A program made the position numbers and the translations under genes. Of a DNA stretch of 64,000 bases, positions 55,462 to 64,000 are shown piece after piece. Numbering within the stretch: the first letter of the stretch is position 1; each line of letters begins with the position of its first letter. The stretch lies in contig NZ_AUHU01000005.1 in assembly GCF_000423345.1 (NCBI RefSeq), positions 124,001 to 188,000 on the forward strand, given 5' to 3'. The DNA comes from Marinimicrobium agarilyticum DSM 16975 (GTDB lineage: Bacteria > Pseudomonadota > Gammaproteobacteria > Pseudomonadales > Cellvibrionaceae). The notes under the pieces were generated by a model. It worked only from the letters and a program-made list of their open reading frames with translations, ran no database searches and was not told the DNA's origin.

Positions 55462-56949
55462 ATGATTCCAGTCATCGCCCTGGTGGGCCGCCCCAATGTG
55501 GGCAAATCCACGCTGTTCAACCGCCTGACGCGCAGCCGCGACGCCCTGGTAGCCAACTACCCGGGCCTGACGCGGGACCGCAAGTACGGCGAGGCCGAAG
55601 TGGAAGGCCGCCGGGTTATGCTCATCGACACCGGGGGCATCAGCGGAGAAGAAGAGGGCATCGATAGTGCCATGGCGGGCCAGTCCCTGCTGGCCATTCA
55701 GGAGGCCGATGTGGTGCTGTTCATCCTTGATGCGCGTGTTGGCCTGACCGCCGCCGATGAGATGATCGCCCGCCACCTGCGGGTGGAAAACAAGAAAACC
55801 TACCTGGTCGCCAACAAGATCGACGGCGTCGACCCGGACCTGGCACTGTCGCCCTTCTACGAGCTGGGGCTGGGGGAAATTTTCCCGACTACGGCCACCC
55901 ACGGCCGGGGTGTGAAAACCATGATGTCCGAGGTGGTGGAGCAGTTGCCACCGCCAGAGGAAGAAGCGCCACCCCTCATCGCCCAGGGCATCAAGATTGC
56001 CGTGGTGGGTCGCCCCAACGTGGGCAAGTCCACCCTGGTGAACCGCATGCTCGGGGAAGAGCGGGTAGTGGTCTACGACCAGCCCGGCACGACCCGGGAC
56101 AGCGTTTACATTCACTACGAGCGGTTCGAGAAACCCTACACCCTGATCGATACCGCCGGGGTGCGTCGCCGGAAGAACGTCTCTGAATCGGTGGAGAAGT
56201 TTTCCATCGTCAAGACCCTGCAGGCCATCGACGATGCCCATGTGGCGATCCTGGTGATGGATGCGAGCGAGGGCGTGGTGGACCAGGACCTGCACCTGAT
56301 GGGCAGCGTGCTGGACGCCGGTCGCGGGCTGGTGATCGCGCTCAATAAATGGGATGGCCTGGAAGACGGCCACAAGCAGTATGTGCGCAATGAGCTGGAG
56401 CGCCGCCTGCGGTTTGTCGACTTTGCCAAGATTCATTTTATCTCGGCGCTTCATGGCACGGGCGTGGGGCATCTGTACGAGTCCGTGGAAGGCGCCTATC
56501 GCTCGGCCACGGACAAGTTCTCCACCAACTTCCTGACCCGGGTGTTGCAGGACGCGGTGCGCGAACACCAGCCCCCGATGATCAATGGCCGTCGCATCAA
56601 ACTGCGATACGCTCACCCTGGTGGCCACAACCCGCCCATCATTGTGATTCACGGCAACCAGACCGCCGCCGTGCCCAATCACTACGCGCGCTATCTGGAA
56701 AAAACGTTCCGACAGGTGCTGGACCTGGAAGGCACGCCGGTGCGCATCGAATTCAAGTCCAGTGAAAACCCGTTCGCCGGTCGGAAAAAACCGAAAGAGC
56801 AGGGCGGGCGTGGGAAAACTCAACGCAAAGGGGCCGCCAAGGGAACGAGCAAAAAGCCGGGAGGAGCCTCGGGTAAAAAGCCGGCGGGTGCACCCGGGAA
56901 AGACTCCGGTGGCCGCGGAAGGAATGACAAAAGCGGACGCCGCTCCTAA
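55462..56949 (+). CDS. der: Ribosome-assembly GTPase Der (EngA)
   Basis: A 495-aa protein with two tandem GTPase domains, each with G1 [11 protein letters not shown]3 DTGGI or DTAGV, and G4 NKID or NKWD, then a KH-like domain. It acts in 50S subunit maturation. The C-terminal ~60 residues are a low-complexity Lys/Gly/Pro tail ([16 protein letters not shown]) probably binding rRNA, longer than in E. coli. Confidence 0.97.
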   Translation: MIPVIALVGRPNVGKSTLFNRLTRSRDALVANYPGLTRDRKYGEAEVEGRRVMLIDTGGISGEEEGIDSAMAGQSLLAIQEADVVLFILDARVGLTAADEMIARHLRVENKKTYLVANKIDGVDPDLALSPFYELGLGEIFPTTATHGRGVKTMMSEVVEQLPPPEEEAPPLIAQGIKIAVVGRPNVGKSTLVNRMLGEERVVVYDQPGTTRDSVYIHYERFEKPYTLIDTAGVRRRKNVSESVEKFSIVKTLQAIDDAHVAILVMDASEGVVDQDLHLMGSVLDAGRGLVIALNKWDGLEDGHKQYVRNELERRLRFVDFAKIHFISALHGTGVGHLYESVEGAYRSATDKFSTNFLTRVLQDAVREHQPPMINGRRIKLRYAHPGGHNPPIIVIHGNQTAAVPNHYARYLEKTFRQVLDLEGTPVRIEFKSSENPFAGRKKPKEQGGRGKTQRKGAAKGTSKKPGGASGKKPAGAPGKDSGGRGRNDKSGRRS

Positions 56950-56958
56950 GGTCGGTTC

Positions 56959-57852
56959 ATGAGCCACCTGTTCCTGATTGTCGCCTGCCTCGGAATTGGC
57001 CTGCTGCTGCAGCGGGTCAAACGGATGCCGGCGGACGCCGGAACGGCTCTCAATATTTATGTACTTTACGTCGCCTTGCCGGCGATGATTCTTACCGAAA
57101 TTCCCAAGCTCACTCTGGATCAGCGCGCCCTCTTGCCGGTGATCAGCACCTGGGTCGTGATGACCTTCACCGCGCTGTTGGTCTGGGTCACCGCCCGTTG
57201 GCTACACTGGTCGCGGTCAGTGACCGGTGCGCTGATGCTGATCATCGTTCTGGGCAATACTTCTTTTGTTGGCATTCCCCTGATTCAGGCATTACTGCCG
57301 CCGGAAGCGCTGGCCTATGCCTTGCTTTACGATCAGACCGGAACGGTGATCGCGCTCAATACATATGCTGTAGTGGTGGCAGCCTGGTACAGCGGTCAAG
57401 ACATGTCGTTGAAGCAGGTGGGCAAAGCCATCGTTACCTTTCCACCGTTGGTGGTGTTGGCGATAGCCTTTCTGACCTATCCGTTGGAGTATCCCGAGTG
57501 GTTAAGTTACACCACGGCCCGTATCAGTGAGAGTCTGGTGCCGGTCGTGATGGTGGCTGTGGGGCTGCAGTGGCAGTTGAAACTTGATCGCGAACACATG
57601 GTGCCCCTGGGCGTGGGGCTTGGGTACAAGCTGGTACTGATTCCGGCGGTGGTTTTCGGCGTGTTTGCCCTGGTCGGGTTGGACTCCATTGCCGCCGATG
57701 CGGTTGCCCTCCAGACGGCGATGCCGTCCATGATTTCCGCCGGGGTGGTGGCCATGGCCCACGGCCTGGCGCCGCGGCTGGTGTCGACGGTAGTGGGTTA
57801 CGGCCTGTTGCTTTCCCTGGTGACAGTTCCTCTCTGGAGCCAGTTGCTTTAA
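56959..57852 (+). CDS. AEC-family auxin-efflux-carrier-like transporter
   Basis: A 297-aa integral membrane protein of about ten TM helices in two inverted halves, of the membrane-transport family PF03547. Seen: the first helix LIVACLGIGLLLQR, the half-broken helices around VLGNTSFVGIPLIQALLP and LQTAMPSMISAGVVAMAHGL. Substrates of characterised members are carboxylates or unknown. It starts 9 nt after der and is probably co-transcribed, though functionally unrelated. Confidence 0.85.
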   Translation: MSHLFLIVACLGIGLLLQRVKRMPADAGTALNIYVLYVALPAMILTEIPKLTLDQRALLPVISTWVVMTFTALLVWVTARWLHWSRSVTGALMLIIVLGNTSFVGIPLIQALLPPEALAYALLYDQTGTVIALNTYAVVVAAWYSGQDMSLKQVGKAIVTFPPLVVLAIAFLTYPLEYPEWLSYTTARISESLVPVVMVAVGLQWQLKLDREHMVPLGVGLGYKLVLIPAVVFGVFALVGLDSIAADAVALQTAMPSMISAGVVAMAHGLAPRLVSTVVGYGLLLSLVTVPLWSQLL

Positions 57853-57853
57853 T

Positions 57854-58002
57854 GGCGGGTGCGCTTCGCTTACCACGCCCTACGTGCTGCTTATGGCCCG
57901 GTCACGCGTAGGGCACGGTAAGCCGAAGGCGCCACCTGCCGTGAATGACCGGATGAACGCTCCTTTGGTGATAGCGAGGCGGGTGCGCCGCGCCCTACGC
58001 GG
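57854..58002. repeat. REP-like inverted repeats plus a half element
   Basis: Arms at 57854-57884 (GGCGGGTGCGCTTCGCTTAC) and 57906-57939 (CGTAGGGCACGGTAAGCCGA) are imperfect complements; an extra half unit (GCGGGTGCGCCGCGCCCTAC) lies at 57979-58002. They sit between the convergent AEC transporter and thiG genes. Confidence 0.75.
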
Positions 58003-58032
58003 CATTGAGCTTCACTCTCCGCCAACCACGCT

Positions 58033-58824
58033 CTAGGACTGATGCCAGAACGGTTGGCCGATGGTCGGCGTACTCGGACTCGCCGTCTGGCGCCGCTCCA
58101 TCAATCCGGCGTGGTAGGCTTTGCGTCCGGCATCAATGGCATCGGCAAAGGCTTCGGCCATTAACGGCGGTTGGTGCGCCTTGGCCACCGCGGTGTTCAA
58201 CAGAATGCCGTCGAATCCCATTTCCATCGCTTCCGCCGCTTGCGACGGAGCCCCCAGGCCCGCATCGATGATCATCGGTATGTTCGGCAGACGTTCCCGT
58301 AACGTGCGCAGGTTGTAGCGATTCAACAACCCCTGACCGGTGCCGATGGGGGAGCCCCAGGGCATCAAGACTTCGCAACCCACATCGACCAGGCGCTGAC
58401 CCACAATCAAGTCATCGGTGCAGTAGGGTAGAACCTTGAACCCTTTTTTCGTCAGCTCATCGGCGGCCTCCACCAAACCGAAGGGGTCCGGCTGCAGATT
58501 GTAATCATCGCCCACCACTTCGAGTTTCACCCAGGGGGTGTCGAACATTTCCCGGGACATTTCTGCGAGGGTCACGGCTTCCTTCACTGATTTGCAACCG
58601 GCGGTATTGGGGAGCAGCTTACAACCGCTGTCCTTGATGTATTGCCAGAAGGCATCGCCGCTGCGATCCCCGGGGTTCTGTCGGCGCAGTCCCAGCGTGA
58701 CAATGTCGCAGCGCGAGGCTCGAAGGGCGTCGCGCATAATGGTGGGCGAGGTGTACAACGCCGTTCCTAAAAGAAAACGGCTGTCGAATGTTTCGCCGTA
58801 AAGCGTTAACGGATCCGGGTGCAT
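58033..58824 (-). CDS. thiG: Thiazole synthase ThiG
   Basis: A 263-aa TIM-barrel enzyme that builds the thiazole phosphate of thiamine from DXP, dehydroglycine and ThiS-thiocarboxylate. Seen: [71 protein letters not shown] and [19 protein letters not shown]. It starts immediately after the thiS stop. Last gene of the thi operon. Confidence 0.97.
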   Translation of the reverse strand: MHPDPLTLYGETFDSRFLLGTALYTSPTIMRDALRASRCDIVTLGLRRQNPGDRSGDAFWQYIKDSGCKLLPNTAGCKSVKEAVTLAEMSREMFDTPWVKLEVVGDDYNLQPDPFGLVEAADELTKKGFKVLPYCTDDLIVGQRLVDVGCEVLMPWGSPIGTGQGLLNRYNLRTLRERLPNIPMIIDAGLGAPSQAAEAMEMGFDGILLNTAVAKAHQPPLMAEAFADAIDAGRKAYHAGLMERRQTASPSTPTIGQPFWHQS

Positions 58825-59028
58825 TTAACCTCCTCCCACCGGTTTGACGATGTCCAGGCGATCGCCTTCTCGCAAAGCGACCTCACCGTAGCGGGAGCGG
58901 GGCACGAATTCCCCGTTGATGGCCACGGCCAGTTTCTGCTCGCCGTAGTCCCATTGCGCCAGGGCCTCGCTCAGGAGGGTCTGGTCGGGGATTTCAGCGG
59001 CCTCGTTGTTCAGGCTGACGTTAATCAT
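58825..59028 (-). CDS. thiS: Sulfur carrier protein ThiS
   Basis: A 67-aa ubiquitin-like protein ending in Gly-Gly-Gly, the tail that is thiocarboxylated to donate sulfur to ThiG. Seen: MINVSLNNEAAEIPDQTLL at the N-terminus and VAINGEFVPRSRYGEVAL, REGDRLDIVKPVGGG. The start is the ATG at 59028; the upstream in-frame codons overlap thiO and are not coding. No thiF is nearby, so the adenylating enzyme must be elsewhere. Confidence 0.93.
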   Translation of the reverse strand: MINVSLNNEAAEIPDQTLLSEALAQWDYGEQKLAVAINGEFVPRSRYGEVALREGDRLDIVKPVGGG

Positions 59029-59038
59029 AGACGGGCTT

Positions 59039-60166
59039 CTATGGTGAATGTCTGAATGGATGTTCTGGGGCGGACGACATCTCCGGCAGGGGGCGTTGCA
59101 GGAACGGCGCAAACGGCGTGCCTTCGGCGCCTTCAACGTCGGCCAGAACCTGCTTGACCACTGCCGGCGCCAACAGGTAACCGTGGCGGAACAGACCATT
59201 GACGCGGATCAATCCGTCCGAGGTCTGGATGTGCGGATTGTTGTCGAGGTAGGTGGGTCGCAGATTGACCGACTGCTCCACAATGCGCGCTTCGGCAAAC
59301 GCCGGTGACAGGGTGTAAAGCGCACTACTCAGCTCCAGCGATGACTGCAATGACATGGGCGAGCGGTCCTCGCTTTCAATCTGGGTGGCACCTATGACAA
59401 AGCGGTGGTCGGGCTTGGGTACGATGTACAACTGATAACGCGGATGCATCAGCCGCACCGGTCGGTGCAGGGCGAGCTCTCGCGTTCGCACATGAAGGAC
59501 TTCCCCGCGCACACCGCGCACCGCTGGCTGTTGGGGTTTCGCCCCTACGCCGCGACAGTCGATCACTCGATCAAAACGGTAGCGTCGCTCAGCGTTGTAG
59601 AGCGTATTGGGTTCGACATCCACCGGGCACTCGAAGTGGCACTCGCCGCCGAGCCGCTCGATGGTCGCCAACAGTTGGTTCAACAGCTCGCGATTATTGA
59701 GGAAGCCTTCGGTTTCCAGCAGCAGGCCGCGTTGGAAGCGGTCACTCAGGTCCGGCTCCAGGTTTTGCAGTGCCGGGCGGTCCAGCCATTGATAACCGTC
59801 GGCGCTGCCGATGATGTATTGCAACTCCCGGTGGAACTGGGCCAGCTCCGCCTCGTCCTGCGGGTGGGAGACCACCAGGCTGCCTTGCTGATGCCACAGG
59901 GTCCGCTCGCTCTCCAGTTGGTTGATCCACAGCGGCCACTGGGTGAGGGCAAACAGTCCCATATCGTAGATCGGGCGTTCGGAGACCACCGCTTCGCTGA
60001 GCGGAGCCACCATGCCCGCAGCGGTCCAGGCCGCGGAGTCGATGCCTTCGCGCGTGCCCGCGTCAAACAGGCTGACGCGGTGGCCCCGCAGCAGCAATTG
60101 CCAGGCGAGCAGTCGCCCGAGCAGGCCGGCGCCGGCAATACCGATGGATTCAGTGTGATTTCCCAT
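59039..60166 (-). CDS. thiO: Glycine oxidase ThiO
   Basis: A 375-aa FAD-dependent amine oxidase that makes the iminoglycine needed by ThiG. Dinucleotide motif GIAGAGLLGRLLAW at the N-terminus; the DAO fold has the substrate-side MHPRYQLYIVPKPDHRFVIG and a C-terminal RVNGLFRHGYLLAPAVV. First full gene of the operon; it begins 6 nt after a 31-codon leader ORF and is under a TPP riboswitch. Confidence 0.93.
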   Translation of the reverse strand: MGNHTESIGIAGAGLLGRLLAWQLLLRGHRVSLFDAGTREGIDSAAWTAAGMVAPLSEAVVSERPIYDMGLFALTQWPLWINQLESERTLWHQQGSLVVSHPQDEAELAQFHRELQYIIGSADGYQWLDRPALQNLEPDLSDRFQRGLLLETEGFLNNRELLNQLLATIERLGGECHFECPVDVEPNTLYNAERRYRFDRVIDCRGVGAKPQQPAVRGVRGEVLHVRTRELALHRPVRLMHPRYQLYIVPKPDHRFVIGATQIESEDRSPMSLQSSLELSSALYTLSPAFAEARIVEQSVNLRPTYLDNNPHIQTSDGLIRVNGLFRHGYLLAPAVVKQVLADVEGAEGTPFAPFLQRPLPEMSSAPEHPFRHSP

Positions 60167-60172
60167 AGGACC

Positions 60173-60268
60173 TTATTCCCCCGCTTGTGAGCAGCGTGCC
60201 AGGGTTTGCGGGATCAGGCGATGGGGGAAGCGGGAAGGGTGCCAAAGCGTGGCTTTCATGGCTTTCAT
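60173..60268 (-). CDS. 31-aa leader ORF between TPP riboswitch and thiO
   Basis: ATG with GGAGG 8 nt upstream, where the GGAGG is at the 3' edge of the TPP aptamer. The peptide starts MKAMKATLWHPSRFPHRL, is basic and has no known domain. Its TAA is 6 nt before the thiO ATG, so ribosomes ending here could feed thiO. It may be a real coupling leader or simply a chance frame; the ribosome site is the best argument. Confidence 0.4.
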   Translation of the reverse strand: MKAMKATLWHPSRFPHRLIPQTLARCSQAGE

Positions 60269-60271
60269 GCT

Positions 60272-60366
60272 TGTTTCCTCCGCAGGCATCAACCTGATCA
60301 GGTTCAACGGGTTTCGGATGTTCCGATCTCAGCCTCTACGCACATGACGCAAGGCACCCCGACAAG
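60272..60366 (-). promoter_or_regulatory. TPP riboswitch (THI element)
   Basis: On the minus strand the conserved segments appear in order: GGGGTGCC, CTGAGA within GAGGCTGAGATC, ACCCGTTGAACCTGATCAGG and TTGATGCCTGCGGAGGAAAC. This is a complete thi-box aptamer; high TPP should hide the adjacent GGAGG and repress thiO-thiS-thiG. Confidence 0.93.
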
Positions 60367-60433
60367 TGGCCCCAATAGTAACGAGAGCGGATGATAGAAT
60401 CAATGGCATTGCGCAGAGATTAAGGAGTACCCC

Positions 60434-60712
60434 ATGGCGAAACCGAGAATTGAAATCGAATTTTGTACCCAGTGCCGTTGGCTGTTACGAGCGGCCTGGC
60501 TTGCCCAGGAATTGTTGAGCACCTTTGATGGTGGCGAGCTGAGTGAGGTCGCGTTGGTGCCCGGCACCGGTGGTATTTTCGAGATCCGGTGCGACGGCGA
60601 ATTGTTGTGGTCACGCAAGGCCGAAGGGCGATTTCCCGAGGCGAAGGAGGTCAAGCAGTTGGTGCGGGATAAGGTGGAGCCGGGCAGGGACCTTGGGCAC
60701 AGTGACCGGTGA
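60434..60712 (+). CDS. SelT/SelW/SelH-family (Rdx) redox protein
   Basis: A 92-aa thioredoxin-like protein of the Rdx family. The redox motif is CTQC (residues 11-14, FCTQCRWLLRAAWLAQELL), with cysteine where animal homologues have selenocysteine, and the family signature GTGGIFEIRCDGELLWSRK follows. The function in bacteria is unknown; it is thought to act as a small thiol oxidoreductase. A REP-like hairpin lies just after the stop. Confidence 0.9.
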   Translation: MAKPRIEIEFCTQCRWLLRAAWLAQELLSTFDGGELSEVALVPGTGGIFEIRCDGELLWSRKAEGRFPEAKEVKQLVRDKVEPGRDLGHSDR

Positions 60713-60721
60713 TGCAATATT

Positions 60722-60799
60722 GGTAGGTGGCGCTTCGCTTACCTACCCTACGCAATCCGTCACAGCCCCGTAGGGTAGGTAAGCGAAGCGCCACCTACC
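60722..60799. repeat. Perfect REP-like hairpin between convergent genes
   Basis: A 31-bp arm starting GGTAGGTGGCGCTTCGCTTA is repeated as its exact reverse complement at 60769-60799, with a 16-nt loop. It separates the convergent Rdx and xseA genes and may terminate transcription or protect mRNA ends in both directions. Confidence 0.92.
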
Positions 60800-60815
60800 A
60801 TTAAAGAAAGCGCCA

Positions 60816-62162
60816 TTAACCCTCCACCCGGCTCAAAATTTCTCCCTTTGCCACCCGAGTGCGAATCCTATCTCCGGCCTTCACCTGCGCCGCGTCCCGA
60901 ACCACCTCGCCAGCCTCGCCATGCACAATCGCATAGCCGCGCTCCAGGGTGTTCAACGGGCTCACGCTGTGCAACAACCGTCCCGCCTCACCCAGGCGCT
61001 GGCGCTGCTGCTTGATGATCTGTTGCATCTGCCGGTTCAGGCGCTCGCGATGTTGTTCGACCTGAAGCCGCCATTGACGCAGGCGGGGCTCGGGCCGCTG
61101 TGCCTTTTGCCGGGCCGCCAGGTTATCCAACCGCTGGCGGGCGGTGGTCAGGCGCTGGCGCATCACTTGATTGAGGCGCAACTCCAGGCCGTCCAGGCGC
61201 TGGCTTTGCTGCTGCAGGCGCTCGCCGGGATGGCGAAGCCGCTTCCCGAGGTGCTGTACGTGCTGCTGTTCGGCCCGAAGACGGCGTTGCATTAATTGCG
61301 TCAAGCGCTGGGCATAGCCCCGGAACTGAGTCAGCCAGTCGCTGGCGTCCGGCACCACCAGCTCGGCTGCGGCGGACGGCGTGGGCGCGCGCAAGTCCGC
61401 GACGAAATCGGCGATGGTGAAATCCACTTCGTGCCCGACCGCGCTCACCACCGGCACTTCGCTGCCGGCAATGGCGCGGGCCACCATTTCCTCGTTAAAG
61501 GGCCACAGGTCTTCCAGCGAGCCACCGCCGCGCCCGACAATCAGTACATCGAACAATTCTGCCCGGTTGGCCAGATCGAGGGCGCGAACAATCGCGGGCG
61601 CCGCCTCTTTGCCCTGTACGGGCACCGGGATCAAGGTCACGGGGATGCTCGGGAAGCGGCGTTGGAGCACGGTCAGAATATCGCGGATGGCGGCGCCGGT
61701 GCCGGAGGTGATCACCCCGATGTGCTGGGGCAGGGCGGGCAGGGGACGTTTGCGGGCTTCATCGAACAGTCCTTCCTGAAGCAGCTTCTCCTTCAACGCC
61801 TCGAAAGCCCGCTGCAGGGCGCCGTGCCCGGCCTCTTCCATATGCTCGGCAATCAGTTGATAATCGCCGCGGTTTTCATACAGGCTCACCCGGGCCCGCA
61901 CCAGCACCTGCTGGCCCTGTTGCGGCTGAAAACGCACCTGTTGGTTGCGCCCGCGAAACATGGCACAGCGTACCTGGGCGTTGTCGTCCTTCAGGGTGAA
62001 GTACCAGTGACCGGAGGAGGGGCGGGCCAGGTTGGATATTTCGCCCTCCACCCAGATCAATGGCAGGTGGGTTTCCAGCAGTTGCTTGGCGCGCCGGTTC
62101 AGTTGGCTGACGCTGAGCACCTGGCGCTCTCGGCTCGGGGAATTGAAGTCATCGTTAAACAT
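60816..62162 (-). CDS. xseA: Exodeoxyribonuclease VII large subunit
   Basis: A 448-aa nuclease subunit for single-stranded DNA. The N-terminal OB fold carries LIWVEGEISNLARPSSGHWY and LKDDNAQVRCAMFRG; the catalytic core has GVITSGTGAAIRDILTVLQR, VGRGGGSLEDLWPFNEE and SAVGHEVDFTIADFVADLRA; a long Gln/Arg-rich coiled coil (~275-420) then carries the XseB-binding region. A longer in-frame start was rejected because the ATG at 62162 aligns better with the family. A TATAAT lies only 6 nt upstream of the ATG. Confidence 0.95.
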   Translation of the reverse strand: MFNDDFNSPSRERQVLSVSQLNRRAKQLLETHLPLIWVEGEISNLARPSSGHWYFTLKDDNAQVRCAMFRGRNQQVRFQPQQGQQVLVRARVSLYENRGDYQLIAEHMEEAGHGALQRAFEALKEKLLQEGLFDEARKRPLPALPQHIGVITSGTGAAIRDILTVLQRRFPSIPVTLIPVPVQGKEAAPAIVRALDLANRAELFDVLIVGRGGGSLEDLWPFNEEMVARAIAGSEVPVVSAVGHEVDFTIADFVADLRAPTPSAAAELVVPDASDWLTQFRGYAQRLTQLMQRRLRAEQQHVQHLGKRLRHPGERLQQQSQRLDGLELRLNQVMRQRLTTARQRLDNLAARQKAQRPEPRLRQWRLQVEQHRERLNRQMQQIIKQQRQRLGEAGRLLHSVSPLNTLERGYAIVHGEAGEVVRDAAQVKAGDRIRTRVAKGEILSRVEG

Positions 62163-62210
62163 GGCGGCATTATACTCCGCCCGAACGCCGTTTTGGTGGG
62201 CGTTTGGCAG

Positions 62211-62240
62211 TTTACCCACACGCCCCCTAGCGGTTATAAT
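62211..62240 (+). promoter_or_regulatory. Candidate guaB promoter
   Basis: TTTACC, an 18-nt spacer and TATAAT lie about 100 nt upstream of the guaB ATG on the plus strand. Confidence 0.45.
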
Positions 62241-62343
62241 TGACGGTTTACTTTAAGACCCTCCTATTGATGCCTTGGTGATGCCTTGGCGCCAGTCGCG
62301 GCATTGAGCAAAGGGTCCTTACTCAGGATGGAAGGTTGGCTGT

Positions 62344-63816
62344 ATGTTGCGTATTGCTGAAGAAGCCCTCACGTTCGACGACGTTTTGCTCCTCCCGGGC
62401 TATTCTGACGTCACGCCGAAAGACGTCTCACTCAAGACCCGGTTGACCCGCGGCATTCAACTGAATATCCCGCTGATTTCCTCTGCCATGGATACCGTGA
62501 CCGAAGCCCGCCTGGCCATTGCCATGGCGCAGGAGGGCGGTATCGGGATCATCCATAAAAGCATGAGCATCGAAAAGCAGGCCCAAGAGGTCCGCCAGGT
62601 GAAAAAATTCGAAGCCGGTGTGGTCAAAGATCCCATCACCATCGAATCCACCGCCACCATCAGCGACCTGCTGGCGCTCACTCGCCTGAACAACTTCTCA
62701 GGCCTCCCCGTGCTGGATAACGGCGACCTCGTGGGCATCGTCACTGGCCGCGACGTGCGTTTTGAAACCAACCAGAACGCCAAAGTCTCCAGCATCATGA
62801 CTCCGAAAGACAAACTGGTTACCGTCAAAGAGGGCGCCAGTAACGACGAAGTGCGTCGCCTGCTGCACAAGCACCGCATCGAGAAAGTCCTGGTGGTGAA
62901 CGACAACTTCGAGCTGAAAGGCCTGATCACCGTCAAGGACATCAACAAAGCCGAGAAATACCCCAACGCCTGTAAAGACCCGGAAGGCCGCCTGCGCGTG
63001 GGCGCCAGCGTCGGTACCAGCCCGGACACCGATCAGCGCGTGGAAGCCCTGGTCCAGGCCGGCGTTGACGTCATCGTCGTCGACACCGCCCACGGTCACT
63101 CCCGCAACGTGCTCGAGCGGGTCAAGCGCATGAAGTCCCAATACCCTGAGCTGCAAGTGATCGGCGGCAACATCGCCACAGGCGACGCCGCCCTGGCCCT
63201 GGTTGAAGCCGGCGCTGACGGCGTCAAAGTCGGCATCGGCCCCGGCTCCATCTGCACCACCCGCATCGTCAGTGGCGTGGGCGTTCCCCAGGTCAGCGCC
63301 ATCGCCAACGTCGTCGCCGCCCTGAAAGACAGCGACGTCCCCGTCATCGCCGACGGCGGCGTCCGCTTCTCCGGCGACCTGGCAAAAGCCATCGTGGCCG
63401 GCGCCCACACCGTCATGATGGGCTCCATGTTCGCCGGCACCGAAGAAGCCCCCGGCGAAGTCGAACTGTTCCAGGGCCGCACCTACAAAGCCTACCGCGG
63501 CATGGGCTCCATGGGCGCCATGTCCCAGACCCAGGGCTCCAGCGACCGCTACTTCCAGGACGCCAGCCAGGGCGCCGAAAAACTCGTCCCGGAAGGCATC
63601 GAAGGGCGTGTTCCCTACAAAGGCCCCCTAAACGCCATCGTCCACCAGATGATGGGCGGCCTGCGCGCGGCCATGGGCTACACTGGCAGCCACAGCATCG
63701 ACGAAATGCGCACCCAACCGCACTTCGTCCGCGTCACCTCCGCCGGCATGGGTGAAAGCCACGTCCACGACGTACAAATCACCAAAGAAGCCCCCAACTA
63801 TCCGGTAGGGCGCTAA
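62344..63816 (+). CDS. guaB: Inosine-5'-monophosphate dehydrogenase
   Basis: A 490-aa enzyme oxidising IMP to XMP, the committed step to GMP. The TIM barrel is interrupted by a CBS pair (~residues 93-205: [29 protein letters not shown]). Seen: NAD/IMP loop [15 protein letters not shown], catalytic Cys in [17 protein letters not shown], the [14 protein letters not shown] phosphate loop and the flap [10 protein letters not shown]. The length is typical. guaA, which commonly follows, would lie beyond the window. Confidence 0.98.
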   Translation: MLRIAEEALTFDDVLLLPGYSDVTPKDVSLKTRLTRGIQLNIPLISSAMDTVTEARLAIAMAQEGGIGIIHKSMSIEKQAQEVRQVKKFEAGVVKDPITIESTATISDLLALTRLNNFSGLPVLDNGDLVGIVTGRDVRFETNQNAKVSSIMTPKDKLVTVKEGASNDEVRRLLHKHRIEKVLVVNDNFELKGLITVKDINKAEKYPNACKDPEGRLRVGASVGTSPDTDQRVEALVQAGVDVIVVDTAHGHSRNVLERVKRMKSQYPELQVIGGNIATGDAALALVEAGADGVKVGIGPGSICTTRIVSGVGVPQVSAIANVVAALKDSDVPVIADGGVRFSGDLAKAIVAGAHTVMMGSMFAGTEEAPGEVELFQGRTYKAYRGMGSMGAMSQTQGSSDRYFQDASQGAEKLVPEGIEGRVPYKGPLNAIVHQMMGGLRAAMGYTGSHSIDEMRTQPHFVRVTSAGMGESHVHDVQITKEAPNYPVGR

Positions 63817-63869
63817 CGCACAAAACGCAGGGCTCTTAGGCAGCTGCTTGGAGCCCACTAGAGGAAGGG

Positions 63870-63975
63870 CTGGAACGGGGTATGCCCTTCAAAGACTCTC
63901 TGAGGCATGGATGCCGATGAGAAGCCCCCACGGATGGGTTCACGGCGGGTCTTTGAAGGGCATACCCCGTTCCAG
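63870..63975. repeat. Perfect 27-bp inverted repeat after guaB
   Basis: The arm at 63870-63896 (starting CTGGAACGGGGTATGCCCTT) is repeated as its exact reverse complement at 63949-63975. The 52-nt centre contains GCATGGATGC and CACGGATGGGTTCACGGC, reminiscent of dispersed intergenic repeats of marine gammaproteobacteria. It could be a mobile palindromic element or a large terminator structure. Confidence 0.88.
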
Positions 63976-64000
63976 ACCGGCTACGAAGCTCCAACACCTG

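Noticed and set aside
55432-56967. Antisense open frame of about 510 codons opposite der
   Set aside because: The same shadow effect over a highly conserved GTPase gene.

Overview
The window comes from a GC-rich gammaproteobacterium, most likely a marine or saline member of the Cellvibrionales (Marinimicrobium/Microbulbifer/Saccharophagus-like). This rests on the housekeeping gene order (queA-tgt-secDF; rlmN-pilF-rodZ-ispG-hisS-yfgM-bamB-der; xseA/guaB), on TonB/two-component and outer-membrane accessory genes, and on a tannase-family esterase. The genus cannot be fixed from sequence reading alone. About 1-29 kb is accessory DNA; about 29-64 kb is conserved core.

Accessory half. The left edge is the 3' end of a tannase/feruloyl esterase gene. 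Next comes a compact minus-strand cassette (814-3662) that I consider the most interesting object here: a promoter, a 176-aa cysteine-free precursor-like protein with five copies of T-A-F-A-R-P-T-P, a radical SAM/SPASM enzyme with a PqqD/RRE-like N-terminus, and a purine-nucleoside-phosphorylase-like enzyme. It looks like an undescribed ribosomally made, post-translationally modified peptide (RiPP) system. It is bracketed by a second, decayed copy of the tannase 3' region; a third scrap of the same sequence lies near 10.2 kb. Then follow two small membrane-anchored proteins, a 1,076-aa lipoprotein coupled to a barrel-like protein, a secreted Ala-rich protein, another outer-membrane protein, an S8 protease, an ECF sigma/anti-sigma pair and a small lipoprotein. 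Further on are a TonB-dependent receptor with its own two-component system, an alpha/beta hydrolase divergent from a CGNR regulator, a TetR-HlyD-ABC export operon, a double-domain esterase, a few gene fragments and two tiny membrane proteins.

Core half. tRNA-Leu(CAA) is followed by queA-tgt (queuosine) and secD-secF. yajC, which normally sits between tgt and secD, is absent. A hybrid PAS histidine kinase, suhB and trmJ lead into a long Fe-S operon: iscR-iscS-sufB-sufC-sufD-sufS-sufA-sufT-sufE, with an IscR type 1 box upstream and two different cysteine desulfurases in one operon. ndk, rlmN, pilF, rodZ, ispG, hisS, yfgM, bamB and der follow in the usual order. A TPP riboswitch with a 31-codon leader ORF controls thiO-thiS-thiG. 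xseA and guaB diverge at the right end.

Intergenic structure. A dispersed REP-like palindrome family (core GGTAGGTGGCGCTTCGCTTA and its complement) appears near 29.4, 37.2, 57.9 and 60.75 kb. A perfect 27-bp inverted repeat follows guaB.
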